Origin: Euonymus europaeus
Taxonomy: Eukaryota; Streptophyta; Magnoliopsida; Celastrales; Celastraceae
Direction of reading: 5' to 3'
DNA length: 64,000 nucleotides
NCBI GenBank assembly: GCA_963580455.1
Contig: OY756967.1
Span: forward strand, 332,501-396,500
Shown: positions 36,139 to 48,937 of the stretch, piece by piece
Layout: each line of letters begins with the position of its first letter
How positions within the stretch are numbered: the stretch's first letter is position 1
Notes under the pieces: generated by a model
Told to the model about the DNA's origin: nothing
Seen by the model: only the letters and a program-made list of their open reading frames with translations
Database searches by the model: none
Position numbers and translations under genes: made by a program

Positions 36139-37522
36139 CCACGAGTTTTCAAATCAATATCCGAAAGACCAGGATTGTAGAGCTCGAAAAGTAGTGTGAA
36201 ATCAAGCTAAAAATCACCGAATTCAGAACTCGGAGTCAACGGATATTCATAAAACCGTTTAGGTAAAGAAACCACATTTCGCGGCTAACTAGGTGAAACG
36301 AGACCTACTAGCCACGAGATCTGAAATCGAAATCCGAAAACCCAGGATTGTAGAGCTCGAAAAGTAGTGTGAAATCAAGATAAAAATCACCGAATTCAGA
36401 ACTCGGAGTCAACGGATATTCATAAAACCGTTTACAGAAAGAAACCACATTTCGCGGCTAACTAGGTGAAACGAGACCTACTAGCCACGAGTTCTGAAAT
36501 CGAAATCCGAAAAAACAGGATTGTAGAGCTCGAAAAGTAGTGTGAAATCAAGCTAAAAATCACCGAATTCAAAACTCGGAATCAACGGATATTCATAAAA
36601 CCGTTTACGTAAAGAAACAACATTTCGCGGCTAACTAGGTTAAACGAGACCTACTAGCCACGAGTTCTCAAATCAATATCCGAAAGACCAGGATTGTAGA
36701 GCTCGAAAAGTAGTGTGAAATCAAGCTAAAAATCACCGAATTCAGAACTCGGAGTCAACGGATATTCATAAAACCGTTTACGTAAAGAAACCACATTTCG
36801 CGGCTAACTAGGTGAAACGAGACCTACTAGCCACGAGTTCTGAAATCAAAATCCGAAAACCCAGGATTGTAGAGCTCGAAAAGTAGTGTGAAATCAAGCT
36901 AAAAATCACCGAATTCAGAACTCGGAGTCAACGGATATTCTTAAAACCGTTTACGTAAAGAAACCACATTTCGCGGCTAACTAGTTGGAACGAGACCTAC
37001 TAGCCAGGAGTTTTAAAATCAATATCCAAAATCCCAGTATTGTAGAGCTCGAAAAGTAGTGTGAAATCAAGCTAAAAATCACCGAATTCAGAACTCGGAG
37101 TCAACGGATATTCATAAAACCGTTTAGGTAAAGAAACCACATTTCGCGGCTAACTAGGTGAAACGAGACCTACTAGCCACGAGTTCTGAAATCAAAATCC
37201 GAAAACCCAGGATTGTAGAGCTCGAAAAGTAGTGTGAAATCAAGCTAAAAATCACCGAATTCAGAACTCGGAGTCAACGGATATTCATAAAACCGTTTAC
37301 GTAAAGAAACCACATTTCGCGGCTAACTAGGTGAAACGAGACCTACTAGCCACGAGTACTCAAATCAAAATCCGAAACACCAGGATTGTAGAGCTCGAAA
37401 AGTAGTGTGAAATCAAGCTAAAAATCACCGAATTCAGAACTCGGAGTCAACGGATATTCATAAAACCGTTTACGTAAAGAAACCACATTTTACGGCTAAC
37501 TAGTTGGAACGAGACCTACTAG
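36139..37522 (+). repeat. 8-mer HOR, copy 1
   Basis: Eight monomers (1384 bp) marked by ttttcaaatc at 36139, gagatctgaaatcg at 36312, gccaggagttttaaaatc at 37004 and gagtactcaaatc at 37350. All four recur exactly 1384 bp later. Confidence 0.87.
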
Positions 37523-38906
37523 CCACGAGTTTTCAAATCAATATCCGAAAGACCAGGATTGTAGAGCTCGAAAAGTAGTGTGAAATCGAGCTAAAAATCA
37601 CCGAATTCAGAACTCGGAGTCAACGGATATTCATAAAACCGTTTAGGTAAAGAAACCACATTTCGCGGCTAACTAGGTGAAACGAGACCTACTAGCCACG
37701 AGATCTGAAATCGAAATCCGAAAACCCAGGATTGTAGAGCTCGAAAAGTAGTTTGAAATCAAGATAAAAATCACCGAATTCAGAACTCGGAGTCAACGGA
37801 TATTCATAAAACCGTTTACAGAAAGAAACCACATTTCGCGGCTAACTAGGTGAAACGAGACCTACTAGCCACGAGTTCTGAAATCGAAATCCGAAAAAAC
37901 AGGATTGTAGAGCTCGAAAAGTAGTGTGAAATCAAGCTAAAAATCACCGAATTCAAAACTCGGAATCAACGGATATTCATAAAACCGTTTACGTAAAGAA
38001 ACAACATTTCGCGGCTAACTAGGTTAAACGAGACCTACTAGCCACGAGTTCTCAAATCAATATCCGAAAGACCAGGATTGTAGAGCTCGAAAAGTAGTGT
38101 GAAATCAAGCTAAAAATCACCGAATTCAGAACTCGGAGTCAACGGATATTCATAAAACCGTTTACGTAAAGAAACCACATTTCGCGGCTAACTAGGTGAA
38201 ACGAGACCTACAAGCCACGAGTTCTGAAATCAAAATCCGAAAACCCAGGATTGTAGAGCTCGAAAAGTAGTGTGAAATCAAGCTAAAAATCACCGAATTC
38301 AGAACTAGGAGTCAACGGATATTCTTAAAACCGTTTACGTAAAGAAACCATATTTCGCGGCTAACTAGTTGGAATGAGACCTACTAGCCAGGAGTTTTAA
38401 AATCAATATCCGAAATCCCAGGATTGTAGAGCTCGAAAAGTAGTGTGAAATCAAGCTAAAAATCACCGAATTCAGAACTCGGAGTCAACGGATATTCATA
38501 AAACCGTTTAGGTAAAGAAACCACATTTCGCAGCTAACTAGGTGAAACGAGACCTACTAGCCACGAGTTCTGAAATCAAAATCCGAAAACCCAGGATTGT
38601 AGAGCTCGAAAAGTAGTGTGAAATCAAGCTAAAAATCACCGAATTCAGAACTCGGAGTCAACGGATATTCATAAAACCGTTTACGTAAAGAAACCACATT
38701 TCGCGGCTAACAAGGTGAAACGAGACCTACTAGCCACGAGTACTCAAATCAAAATCCGAAACACCAGGATTGTAGAGCTCGAAAAGTAGTGTGAAATCAA
38801 GCTAAAAATCACCGAATTCAGAACTCGGAGTCAACGGATATTCATAAAACCGTTTACGTAAAGAAACCACATTTCGCGGCTAACTAGGTGAAACGAGACC
38901 TACTAG
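37523..38906 (+). repeat. 8-mer HOR, copy 2
   Basis: Second copy of the 36139 unit, with the same four markers at 37523, 37696, 38388 and 38734. Its last six monomers also belong to the first copy of the 17-mer repeat, so two generations of amplification overlap here. Confidence 0.87.
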
Positions 38907-40808
38907 CCATGAGTTCTGAAATCGAAATCCGAAAAAACAGGATTGTAGAGCTCGAAAAGTAGTGTGAAATCAAGCTAAAAATCACCGAATTCAGAACTCG
39001 GAATCAACGGATATTCATAAAACCGTTTACGTAAAGAAACCACATTTCGCGGCTAACTAGGTTGAACGAGATCTACTAGCCACGAGTTCTCAAATCAATA
39101 TCCGAAAGACCAGGATTGTAGCGCTCGAAAAGTAGTGTGAAATCAAGCTAAAAATCACTGAATTCAGAACTCGGAGTCAACGGATATTCATAAAACCGTT
39201 TACGTAAAGAAACCACATTTCGCGGCTAACTAGGTGAAATGAGACCTACTAGACACGAGTTCTGAAATCGAAATCCGAAAACCCAGGATTGTAGAGCTCG
39301 AAAAGTAGTGTGAAATCAAGCTAAAAATCACCGAATTCAGAACTCGGAGTCAACGGATATTAATAAAACCGTTTACGTAAAGAAACCACATTTCGCGGCT
39401 AACTAGGTGGAACGAGACCTACAAGCCACGAGTTCTGAAATCAAAATCCGAAATTCCAGGATTGTAGAGCTCGAAAAGTAGTGTGAATTCAAGCTAAAAA
39501 TCACCGAATTCAGAACTCGGAGTCAACGGATTCTCATAAAACCGTTTACGTAAAGAAACCACATTTCGCGGCTAACTAGGTGAAACGAGACCTACTAGCC
39601 ACGAGTTCTAAAATCAAAATCCGAAAACCCAGGATTGTAGAGCTCGAAAAGTAGTGTGAAATCAAGCTAAAAATCAACGAATTCAGAACTCGGAATCAAC
39701 GGATATTCTTAAAACCGTTTACGTAAAGAAACCACATTTCGCGGTTAACTAGGGAAACGAGACCTACTAGCCACGAGTTCTGAAATCGAAATCCGAAAAT
39801 CCACGATTTTAGGGCTCGAAAATTAGTGTGAAATCAAGCTAAAAATCACCGAATTCAGAACTCGGAGTCAACGGATATTCATAAAACCGTTTACGTAAAG
39901 AAACCACATTTCGCGGCTAACTAGGTGGAATGAGACCTACAAGCCACGAGTTCTGAAATCAAAATCGGAAATTCCAGGATTGTAGAGCTCGAAAAGTAGT
40001 GTGAATTCAAGCTAAAAATCACCGAATTCAGAACTCGGAGTCAACGGATATTCATAAAACCGTTTACGTAAAGAAACCACATTTCGCGGCTAACTAGGTG
40101 AAAGGAGACCTACTAGCCACGAGTTCTAAAATCAAAATCCGAAAACCCAGGATTGTAGAGCTCGAAAAGTAGTGTAAGATCAAGCTAAAAATCACCGAAT
40201 TCAGAACTCGGAATCAACGGATATTCATAAAACCGTTTACGTAAAGAAACCACATTTCGCGGCTAACTAGGTGAAACGAGACCTACTAGCCACGAGTTCT
40301 CAAATCAAAATCCGAAACACCAGGATTGTAGAGCTCGAAAAGTAGTGTGAATTCAAGCTAAAAATCACCGAATTCAGAACTCGGAGTCAACGGATATTCA
40401 TAAAACCGTTTACGTAAAGAAACCACATTTCGCGGCTAACTAGGTGAAACGAGACCTACTAGCCACGAGTTCTAAAATCAAAATCCGAAAACCCAGGATT
40501 GTAGAGCTCGAAAAGTAGTGTGAAATCAAGCTAAAAATCACCGAATTCAGAACTCGGAATCAACGGATATTCATAAAACCGTTTACGTAAAGAAACCACA
40601 TTTTGCGGCTAACTAGGTGAAACGAGACCTAACAGCCACGAGTTCTCAAATCAAAATCCGAAACACCAGGATTGTAGAGCTCGAAAAGTAGTGTGAAATC
40701 AAGCTAAAAATCACCGAATTCAGAACTCGGAGTCAACGGATATTCATAAAACCGTTTACGTAAAGAAACCACATTTCGCGGCTAACTAGGTGAAACGAGA
40801 CCTACTAT
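37869..40808 (+). repeat. 17-mer HOR, copy 1 (2940 bp)
   Basis: Seventeen monomers including one of 172 bp (39599-39770, from actagggaaacg near 39751). Markers are gttttaaaatc at 38388, gagtactcaaatc at 38734, gccatgagttctg at 38907 and attaataaaacc near 39360. Confidence 0.85.
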
Positions 40809-43748
40809 CCACGAGTTCTGAAATCGAAATCCGAAAAAACAGGATTGTAGAGCTCGAAAAGTAGTGTGAAATCAAGCTAAAAATCACCGAATTCAGAACT
40901 CGGAATCATCGGATATTCATAAAACCGTTTACGTAAAGAAACAACATTTCGCGGCTAACTAGGTTAAACGAGACCTACTAGCCACGAGTTCTCAAATCAA
41001 TATCCGAAGAACCAGGATTGTAGAGCTCGAAAAGTAGTGTGAAATCAAGCTAAAAATCACCGAATTCAGAACTCGGAGTCAACGGATATTCATAAAACCG
41101 TTTACGTAAAGAAACCACATTTCGCGGCTAACTAGGTGAAACGAGACCTACTAGCCACGAGTTCTGAAATCGAAATCCGAAAACCCAGGATTGTAGAGCT
41201 CGAAAAGTAGTGTGAAATCAAGCTAAAAATCACCGAATTCAGAACTCGGAGTCAACGAATATTCTTAAAACCGTTTACGTAAAGAAACCACTTTTCGCGG
41301 CTAACTAGTTGGAACGAGACCTACTAGCCACGAGTTTTAAAATCAATATCCGAAATCCCAGGATTGTAGAGCTCGAAAAGTAGTGTGAAATCAAGCTAAA
41401 AATCACCGAATTCAGAACTCGGAGTCAACGGATATTCATAAAACCGTTTAGGTAAAGAAACCACATTTCGCGGCTAACTAGGTGAAACGAGACCTACTAG
41501 CCACGAGTTCTGAAATCGAAATCCGAAAAACCAGGATTGTAGAGCTCGAAAAGTAGTGTGAAATCAAGCTAAAAATCACGGAATTCAGAACTCGGAGTCA
41601 ACGGATATTCATAAAACCGTTTACGTAAAGAAACCACATTTCGCGGCTAACTAGGTGAAACGAGACCTTCTAGCCACGAGTACTCAAATCAAAATCCGAA
41701 ACACCAGGATTGTAGAGCTCGAAAAGTAGTGTGAAATCAAGCTAAAAATCACCGAATTCAGAACTCGGAGTCAACGGATATTCATAAAACCGTTTACGTA
41801 AAGAAACCACATTTCGCGGCTAACTAGGTGAAACGAGACCTACTAGCCATGAGTTCTGAAATCGAAATCCGAAAAAACGGGATTGTAGAGCTCGAAAAGT
41901 AGTGTGAAATCAAGCTAAAAATCACCGAATTCAGAACTCGGAATCAACGGATATTCATAAAACCGTTTACGTAAAGAAACCACATTTCGCGGCTAACTAG
42001 GTTAAACGAGACCTACTAGCCACGAGTTCTCAAATCAATATCCGAAAGACCAGGATTGTAGAGCTCGAAAAGTAGTGTGAAATCAAGCTAAAAATCACTG
42101 AATTCAGAACTCGGAGTCAACGGATATTCATAAAACCGTTTACGTAAAGAAACCACATTTCGCGGCTAACTAGGTGAAACGAGACCTACTAGCCACGAGT
42201 TCTGAAATCGAAATCCGAAAACCCAGGATTGTAGAACTCGAAAAGTAGTGTGAAATCAAGCTAAAAATCACCGAATTCAGAACTCGGAGTCAACGGATAT
42301 TAATAAAACCGTTTACGTAAAGAAACCACATTTCGCGGCTAACTAGGTGGAACGAGACCTACAAGCCACGAGTTCTGAAATCAAAATCCGAAATTCCAGG
42401 ATTGTAGAGCTCGAAAAGTAGTGTGAATTCAAGCTAAAAATCACCGAATTCAGAACTCGGAGTCAACGGATATTCATAAAACCGTTTACGTAAAGAAACC
42501 ACATTTCGCGGCTAACTAGGTGAAACGAGACCTACTAGCCACGAGTTCTAAAATCAAAATCCGAAAACCCAGGATTGTAGAGCTCAAAAAGTAGTGTGAA
42601 ATCAAGCTAAAAATCAACGAATTCAGAACTCGGAATCAACGGATATTCTTAAAACCGTTTACGTAAAGAAACCACATTTCGCGGCTAACTAGGGAAACGA
42701 GACCTACTAGCCACGAGTTCTGAAATCAAAATCCGAAAACCCAGGATTGTAGGGCTCGAAAATTAGTGTGAAATCAAGCTAAAAATCACCGAATTCAGAA
42801 CTCGGAGTCAACGGATATTCATAAAACCGTTTACGTAAAGAAACCACATTTCGCGGCTAACTAGGTGGAATGAGACCTACAAGCCACGAGTTCTGAAATC
42901 AAAATCCGAAATTCCAGGATTGTAGAGCTCGAAAAGTAGTGTGAAATCAAGCTAAAAATCACCGAATTCAGAACTCGGAGTCAACGGATATTCATAAAAC
43001 CGTTTACGTAAAGAAACCACATTTCGCGGCTAACTAGGTGAAACGAGACCTACTAGCAACGAGTTCTGAAATCAAAATCCGAAAACCCAGGATTGTAGAG
43101 CTCGAAAAGTAGTGTGAAATCAAGCTAAAAATCACCGAATTCAGAACTCGGAGTCAACGGATATTCATAAAACCGTTTACGTAAAGAAACCACATTTCGC
43201 GGCTAACTAGGTGGAACGAGACCTACAAGCCACGAGTTCTGAAATCAAAATCCGAAATTCCAGGATTGTAGAGCTCGAAAAGTAGTGTGAATTCAAGCTA
43301 AAAATCACCGAATTCAGAACTCGGAGTCAACGGATATTCATAAAACCGTTTACGTAAAGAAACCACATTTCGCGGCTAACTAGGTGAAACGAGACCTACT
43401 AGCCACGAGTTCTAAAATCAAAATCCAAAAACCCAGGATTGTAGAGCTCGAAAAGTAGTGTGAAATCAAGCTAAAAATCACCGAATTCAGAACTCGGAAT
43501 CAACGGATATTCATAAAACCGTTTACGTAAAGAAACCACATTTCGCGGCTAACTAGGTGAAACGAGACCTACTAGCCACGAGTTCTCAAATCAAAATCCG
43601 AAACACCAAGATTGTAGAGCTCGAAAAGTAGTGTGAAATCAAGCTAAAAATCACCGAATTCAGAACTCGGAGTCAGCGGATATTCATAAAACCGTTTATG
43701 TAAAGAAACCACATTTCGCGGCTAACTAGGTTAAACGAGACCTACTAG
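40809..43748 (+). repeat. 17-mer HOR, copy 2 (2940 bp)
   Basis: Each marker of copy 1 recurs 2940 bp later: 41328, 41674, 41847 and near 42300. The actagggaaacg deletion recurs near 42691 (monomer 42539-42710). Within this copy the monomers at 43057 and 43230 differ in type from their counterparts, so it has been modified since duplication. Confidence 0.85.
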
Positions 43749-44094
43749 CCACGAGTTCTAAAATCAATATCCGAAATGCTAGGATTGTAGAGCTCGAAAA
43801 GTAGTGTGAAATCAAGCTAAAAATCACCGAATTCAGAACTCGGAGTCAACGGATATTCATAAAACCGTTTACGTAAAGAAACCACATTTCGCGGCTAACT
43901 AGGTGAAACGAGACCTTCTAGCCACGAGTACTCAAATCAAAATCCGAAACACCAGGATTGTAGAGCTCGAAAAGTAGTGTGAAATCAAGCTAAAAATCAC
44001 CGAATTCAGAACTCGGAGTCAACGGATATTCATAAAACCGTTTACGTAAAGAAACCACATTTCGCGGCTAACTAGGTGAAACGAGACCTACTAG
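43057..44094 (+). repeat. 6-mer tandem duplication, copy 1
   Basis: Six monomers: caacgag type (43057), aaattcc, ccaaaaaccc, acaccaag, aaatgctagg and gagtactcaaatc (43922). The paired rare alleles gtcagcgga and tttatgtaaag in the fourth member make the duplication clear. Confidence 0.88.
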
Positions 44095-44959
44095 CAACGA
44101 GTTCTGAAATCAAAATCCGAAAACCCAGGATTGTAGAGCTCGAAAAGTAGTGTGAAATCAAGCTAAAAATCACCGAATTCAGAACTCGGAGTCAACGGAT
44201 ATTCATAAAACCGTTTACGTAAAGAAACCACATTTCGCGGCTAACTAGGTGGAACGAGACCTACAAGCCACGAGTTCTGAAATCAAAATCCGAAATTCCA
44301 GGATTGTAGAGCTCGAAAAGTAGTGTGAATTCAAGCTAAAAATCACCGAATTCAGAACTCGGAGTCAACGGATATTCATAAAACCGTTTACGTAAAGAAA
44401 CCACATTTCGCGGCTAACTAGGTGAAACGAGACCTACTAGCCACGAGTTCTAAAATCAAAATCCAAAAACCCAGGATTGTAGAGCTCGAAAAGTAGTGTG
44501 AAATCAAGCTAAAAATCACCGAATTCAGAACTCGGAATCAACGGATATTCATAAAACCGTTTACGTAAAGAAACCACATTTCGCGGCTAACTAGGTGAAA
44601 CGAGACCTACTAGCCACGAGTTCTCAAATCAAAATCCGAAACACCAAGATTGTAGAGCTCGAAAAGTAGTGTGAAATCAAGCTAAAAATCACCGAATTCA
44701 GAACTCGGAGTCAGCGGATATTCATAAAACCGTTTATGTAAAGAAACCACATTTCGCGGCTAACTAGGTTAAACGAGACCTACTAGCCACGAGTTCTAAA
44801 ATCAATATCCGAAATGCTAGGATTGTAGAGCTCGAAAAGTAGTGTGAAATCAAGCTAAAAATCACCGAATTCAGAACTCGGAGTCAACGGATATTCATAA
44901 AATCGTTTACGTAAAGAAACCACATTTCGCGGCTAACTAGGTGAAACGAGACCTACTAG
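44095..44959 (+). repeat. 6-mer tandem duplication, copy 2 (five monomers)
   Basis: Repeats the first five monomers of 43057-44094 at 1038-bp offset, including gtcagcgga near 44710 and tttatgtaaag. It is interrupted at its sixth position by the gagctctg monomer that begins the next domain. Confidence 0.87.
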
Positions 44960-46516
44960 CCACGAGCTCTGAAATCGAAATCCGAAACACTAGGATTGTA
45001 GAGCTCGAAAATTAGTGTGAAATCAAGCTAAAAATCACCGAATTCAGAACTCGGAATCAACGGATATTCATAAAACCGTTTACGTAAAGAAACCACATTT
45101 CGCGGCTAACTAGGTGAAACGAGACCTACTAGCCACGAGTTCTCAAATCAAAATCCGAAACACCAGGATTGTAGAGCTCGAAAAGTAGTGTGAAATCAAG
45201 CTAAAAATCACCGAATTCAGAACTCGGAGTCAACGGATATTCATAAAACCGTTTACGTAAAGAAACCACATTTCGCGGCTAACTAGGTGGAACGAGACCT
45301 ACAAGCCACGAGTTCTGAAATCAAAATCCAAAATTCCAGGATTGTAGAGCTCGAAAATTAGTGTGAATTCCAGCTAAAAATCACCGAATTCATAACTCGG
45401 AGTCAACGGATATTCATAAAACCGTTTACGTAAAGAAACCACATTTCGCGGCTAACTAGGTGAAACGAGACCTACTAGCCACGAGTTCTAAAATCAAAAT
45501 CCAAAAACCCAGGATTGTAGAGCTCGAAAAGTAGTGTGAAATCAAGCTAAAAATCACCGAATTCTGAACTCGGAATCAACGGATATTCATAAAACCATTT
45601 ACGTAAAGAAACCACATTTCGCGGCTAACTAGGTGAAATGAGACCTACTAGCCACGAGTTCTCAAATCAAAATCCGAAACACCTGGATTGTAGAGCTCGA
45701 AAAGTAGTGTGAAATCAAGCTAAAAATCACCGAATTCAGAACTCGGAGTCAACGGATATTCATAAAACCGTTTACGTAAAGAAACCACATTTCGCGGCTA
45801 ACTAGGTGAAACGAGATCTACTAGCCATGAGTTCTGAAATCGAAATCCGAAAAAACAGGATTGTAGAGCTCGAAAAGTAGTGTGAAATCAAGCTAAAAAT
45901 CACCGAGTTCAGAACTCGGAATCAACGGATATTCATAAAACCGTTTACGTAAAGAAACCACATTTCGCGGCTAACTAGGTTAAACGAGACCTACTAGCCA
46001 CGAGTTCTCAAATCAATATCCGAAAGACCAGGATTGTAGAGCTCGAAAAGTAGTGTGAAATCAAGCTAAAAATCACCGAATTCAGAACTCGGAGTCAACG
46101 GATATTCATAAAACCGTTTACGTAAAGAAACCACATTTCGCGGCTAACTAGGTGAAACGAGACCTACTAGCCACGAGTTCTGAAATCGAAATCCGAAAAT
46201 CCAGGATTGTAGAGCTCGAAAAGTAGTGTGAAATCAAGCTAAAAATCACCGAATTCAGAACTCGGAGTCAACGGATATTCGTAAAACCGTTTACGTAAAG
46301 AAACCACATTTCGCGGCTAACTAGGTGGAACGAGACCTACAAGCCACGAGTTCTGAAATCAAAATCCGAAATGCTAGGATTGTAGAGCTCGAAAAGTAGT
46401 GTGAAATCAAGCTAAAAATCACCGAATTCAGAACTCGGAGTCAACGGATATTCATAAAATCGTTTACGTAAAGAAACCACATTTCGCGGCTAACTAGGTG
46501 AAACGAGACCTACTAG
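44960..46516 (+). repeat. gagctctg HOR family, 9-mer
   Basis: Starts with the marker monomer cacgagctctg with acactagg and aaaattag. It then runs through acacc, aaattcc (gaattccagc), ccaaaaaccc, acacctgg, ccatgag-aaaaaac, caatatcc, aaaatcc and aaatgct monomers. The same order underlies the 10-mer and 13-mer downstream. Confidence 0.85.
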
Positions 46517-48072
46517 CCACGAGCTCTGAAATCGAAATCCGAAACACTAGGATTGTAGAGCTCGAAAATTAGTGTGAAATCAAGCTAAAAATCACCGAAT
46601 TCAGAAGTCGGAGTCAACGGATTTTCATAAAACCGTTTACGTAAAGAAACCACATTTCGGGGCTAACTAGGTGAAACGAGACCTACAAGCCACGAGTTCT
46701 GAAATCAAAATCCGAAATGCTAGGATTGTAGAGCTCGAAAAGTAGTGTGAAATCAAGCTAAAAATTACCGAATTCAGAACTCCGAATCAACGGATATTCA
46801 TAAAACCGTTTACGTAAAGAAACCACGTTTCGCGGCTAACTAGGTGGAACGAGACCTACTAGCCACGAGTTCCCAAATCAAAATCCGAAACACCAGGATT
46901 GTAGAGCTCGAAAAGTAGTGTGAAATCAAGCTAAAAATTACCAAATTTAGAACTCGGAGTCAACGGATTTTCATAAAACCGTTTACGTAAAGAAACCACA
47001 TTTCGGGGATAACTAGGTGAAACGAGACCTACAAGCCACGAGTTCTGAAATCAAAATCCGAAACCCAGGATTGTAGAGCTCGAAAAGTAGTGTGAAATCA
47101 AGCTAAAAATTACCGAATTCAGAACTCGGAATCAACGGATATTCATAAAGCCGTTTACGTAAAGAAACCACGTTTCGCGGCTAACTAGGTGGAACGAGAC
47201 CTACAAGACACGAGTTCTGAAATCATAATTCGAAATTCCAGGATTGTAGAGCTCGAAAAGTAGTGTGAATTCAAGCTAAAAATCACTGAATTCAGAACTC
47301 GGAGTCGACGGATATTCATAAAACCGTTTACGTAAAGAAACCACATTTCGCGGCTAAATAGGTGAATCGAGACCTACTAGCCACAAGTTCTGAAATCCAA
47401 ATCCGAAACGCCAGGATTGTAGAGCTCGAAAAGTAGTGTGAAATAAATCTAAATATCACCGAATTCAGAACTCGGAGTCAACGGATATTCATAAAACCGT
47501 TTACGTAAAGAAACCACATTTCGCGGCTAACTAGGTGAAATGAGACCTACTAGCCACGAGTTCTGAAATCAAAATCCGAAAACCCAGGATTGTAGAGCTC
47601 GAAAAGTAGTGTGAAATCAAGCTAAAAATCACCGAATTCAGAACTCGGAGTCAACGGATATTCATAAAACCGTTTACGTAAAGAAACCACATTTCGCGGC
47701 TAACTAGGTGAAACGAGACCTACTAGCCACGAGTTCTGAAATCGAAATCCGAAAACCCAGGATTGTAGAGCTCGAAAATTAGTGTGAAATCAAGCTAAAA
47801 ATCACCGAATTCAGAACTCGGAGTCAACGGATATTCATAAAACCGTTTACGTAAAGAAACCACATTTCGCGGCTAACTAGGTGGAACGAGACCTACAAGC
47901 CACGAGTTCTGAAATCAAAATCCGAAATGCTAGGATTGTAGAGCTCGAAAAGTAGTGTGAAATCAAGCTAAAAATCACCGAATTCAGAACTCGGAGTCAA
48001 CGGATATTCATAAAATCGTTTACGTAAAGAAACCACATTTCGCGGCTAACTAGGTGAAACGAGACCTACTAG
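46517..48072 (+). repeat. gagctctg family, diverged 9-mer
   Basis: Opens with the same marker monomer, but 46517-47553 is the most mutated stretch in this half of the window: tttcggggcta, accacgtttcg, gttcccaaatc, aaatttag and ggggataac. One monomer (47036-47207) is 172 bp through gaaacccagg. From 47554 the monomers are ordinary again. Confidence 0.8.
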
Positions 48073-48937
48073 CCACGAGCTCTGAAATCGAAATCCGAAA
48101 CACTAGGATTGTAGAGCTCGAAAATTAGTGTGAAATCAAGCTAAAAATCACCGAATTCAGAACTCGGAATCAACGGATATTCATAAAACCGTTTACGTAA
48201 AGAAACCACATTTCGCGGCTAACTAGGTGAAACGAGACCTACTAGCCACGAGTTCTCAAATCAAAATCCGAAACACCAGGATTGTAGAGCTCGAAAAGTA
48301 GTGTGAAATCAAGCTAAAAATCACCGAATTCAGAACTCGGAGTCAACGGATATTCATAAAACCGTTTACGTAAAGAAACCACATTTCGCGGCTAACTAGG
48401 TGGAACGAGACCTACAAGCCACGAGTTCTGAAATCAAAATCCGAAAGACCAGGATTGTAGAGCTCGAAAATTAGTGTGAATTCCAGCTAAAAATCACCGA
48501 ATTCAGAACTCGGAGTCAACGGATATTCATAAAGCCGTTTACGTAAAGAAACCACATTTCGCGGCTAACTAGGTGAAACGAGACCTACTAGCCACGAGTT
48601 CTGAAATCAAAATCCGAAAATCCAGGATTGTAGAGCTCGAAAAGTAGTGTGAAATCAAGCTAAAAATCACCGAATTCAGAACTCGGAGTCAACGGATATT
48701 CATAAAACCGTTTACGTAAAGAAACCACATTTCGCGGCTAACTAGGTGGAATGAGACCTACAAGCCACGAGTTCTGAAATCAAAATCCGAAATGGTAGGA
48801 TTGTAGAGCTCGAAAAGTAGTGTGAAATCAAGCTAAAAATCACCGAATTCAGAACTCGGAGTCAACGGATATTCATAAAATCGTTTACGTAAAGAAACCA
48901 CATTTCGCGGCTAACTAGGTGAAACGAGACCTACTAG
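48073..48937 (+). repeat. gagctctg family, 5-mer
   Basis: Five monomers (865 bp) between marker monomers at 48073 and 48938. It looks like the 10-mer with its middle five monomers deleted: marker, acacc, gaaagacc with gaattccagc, aaaatcc, and aaatggtagg. Confidence 0.83.
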
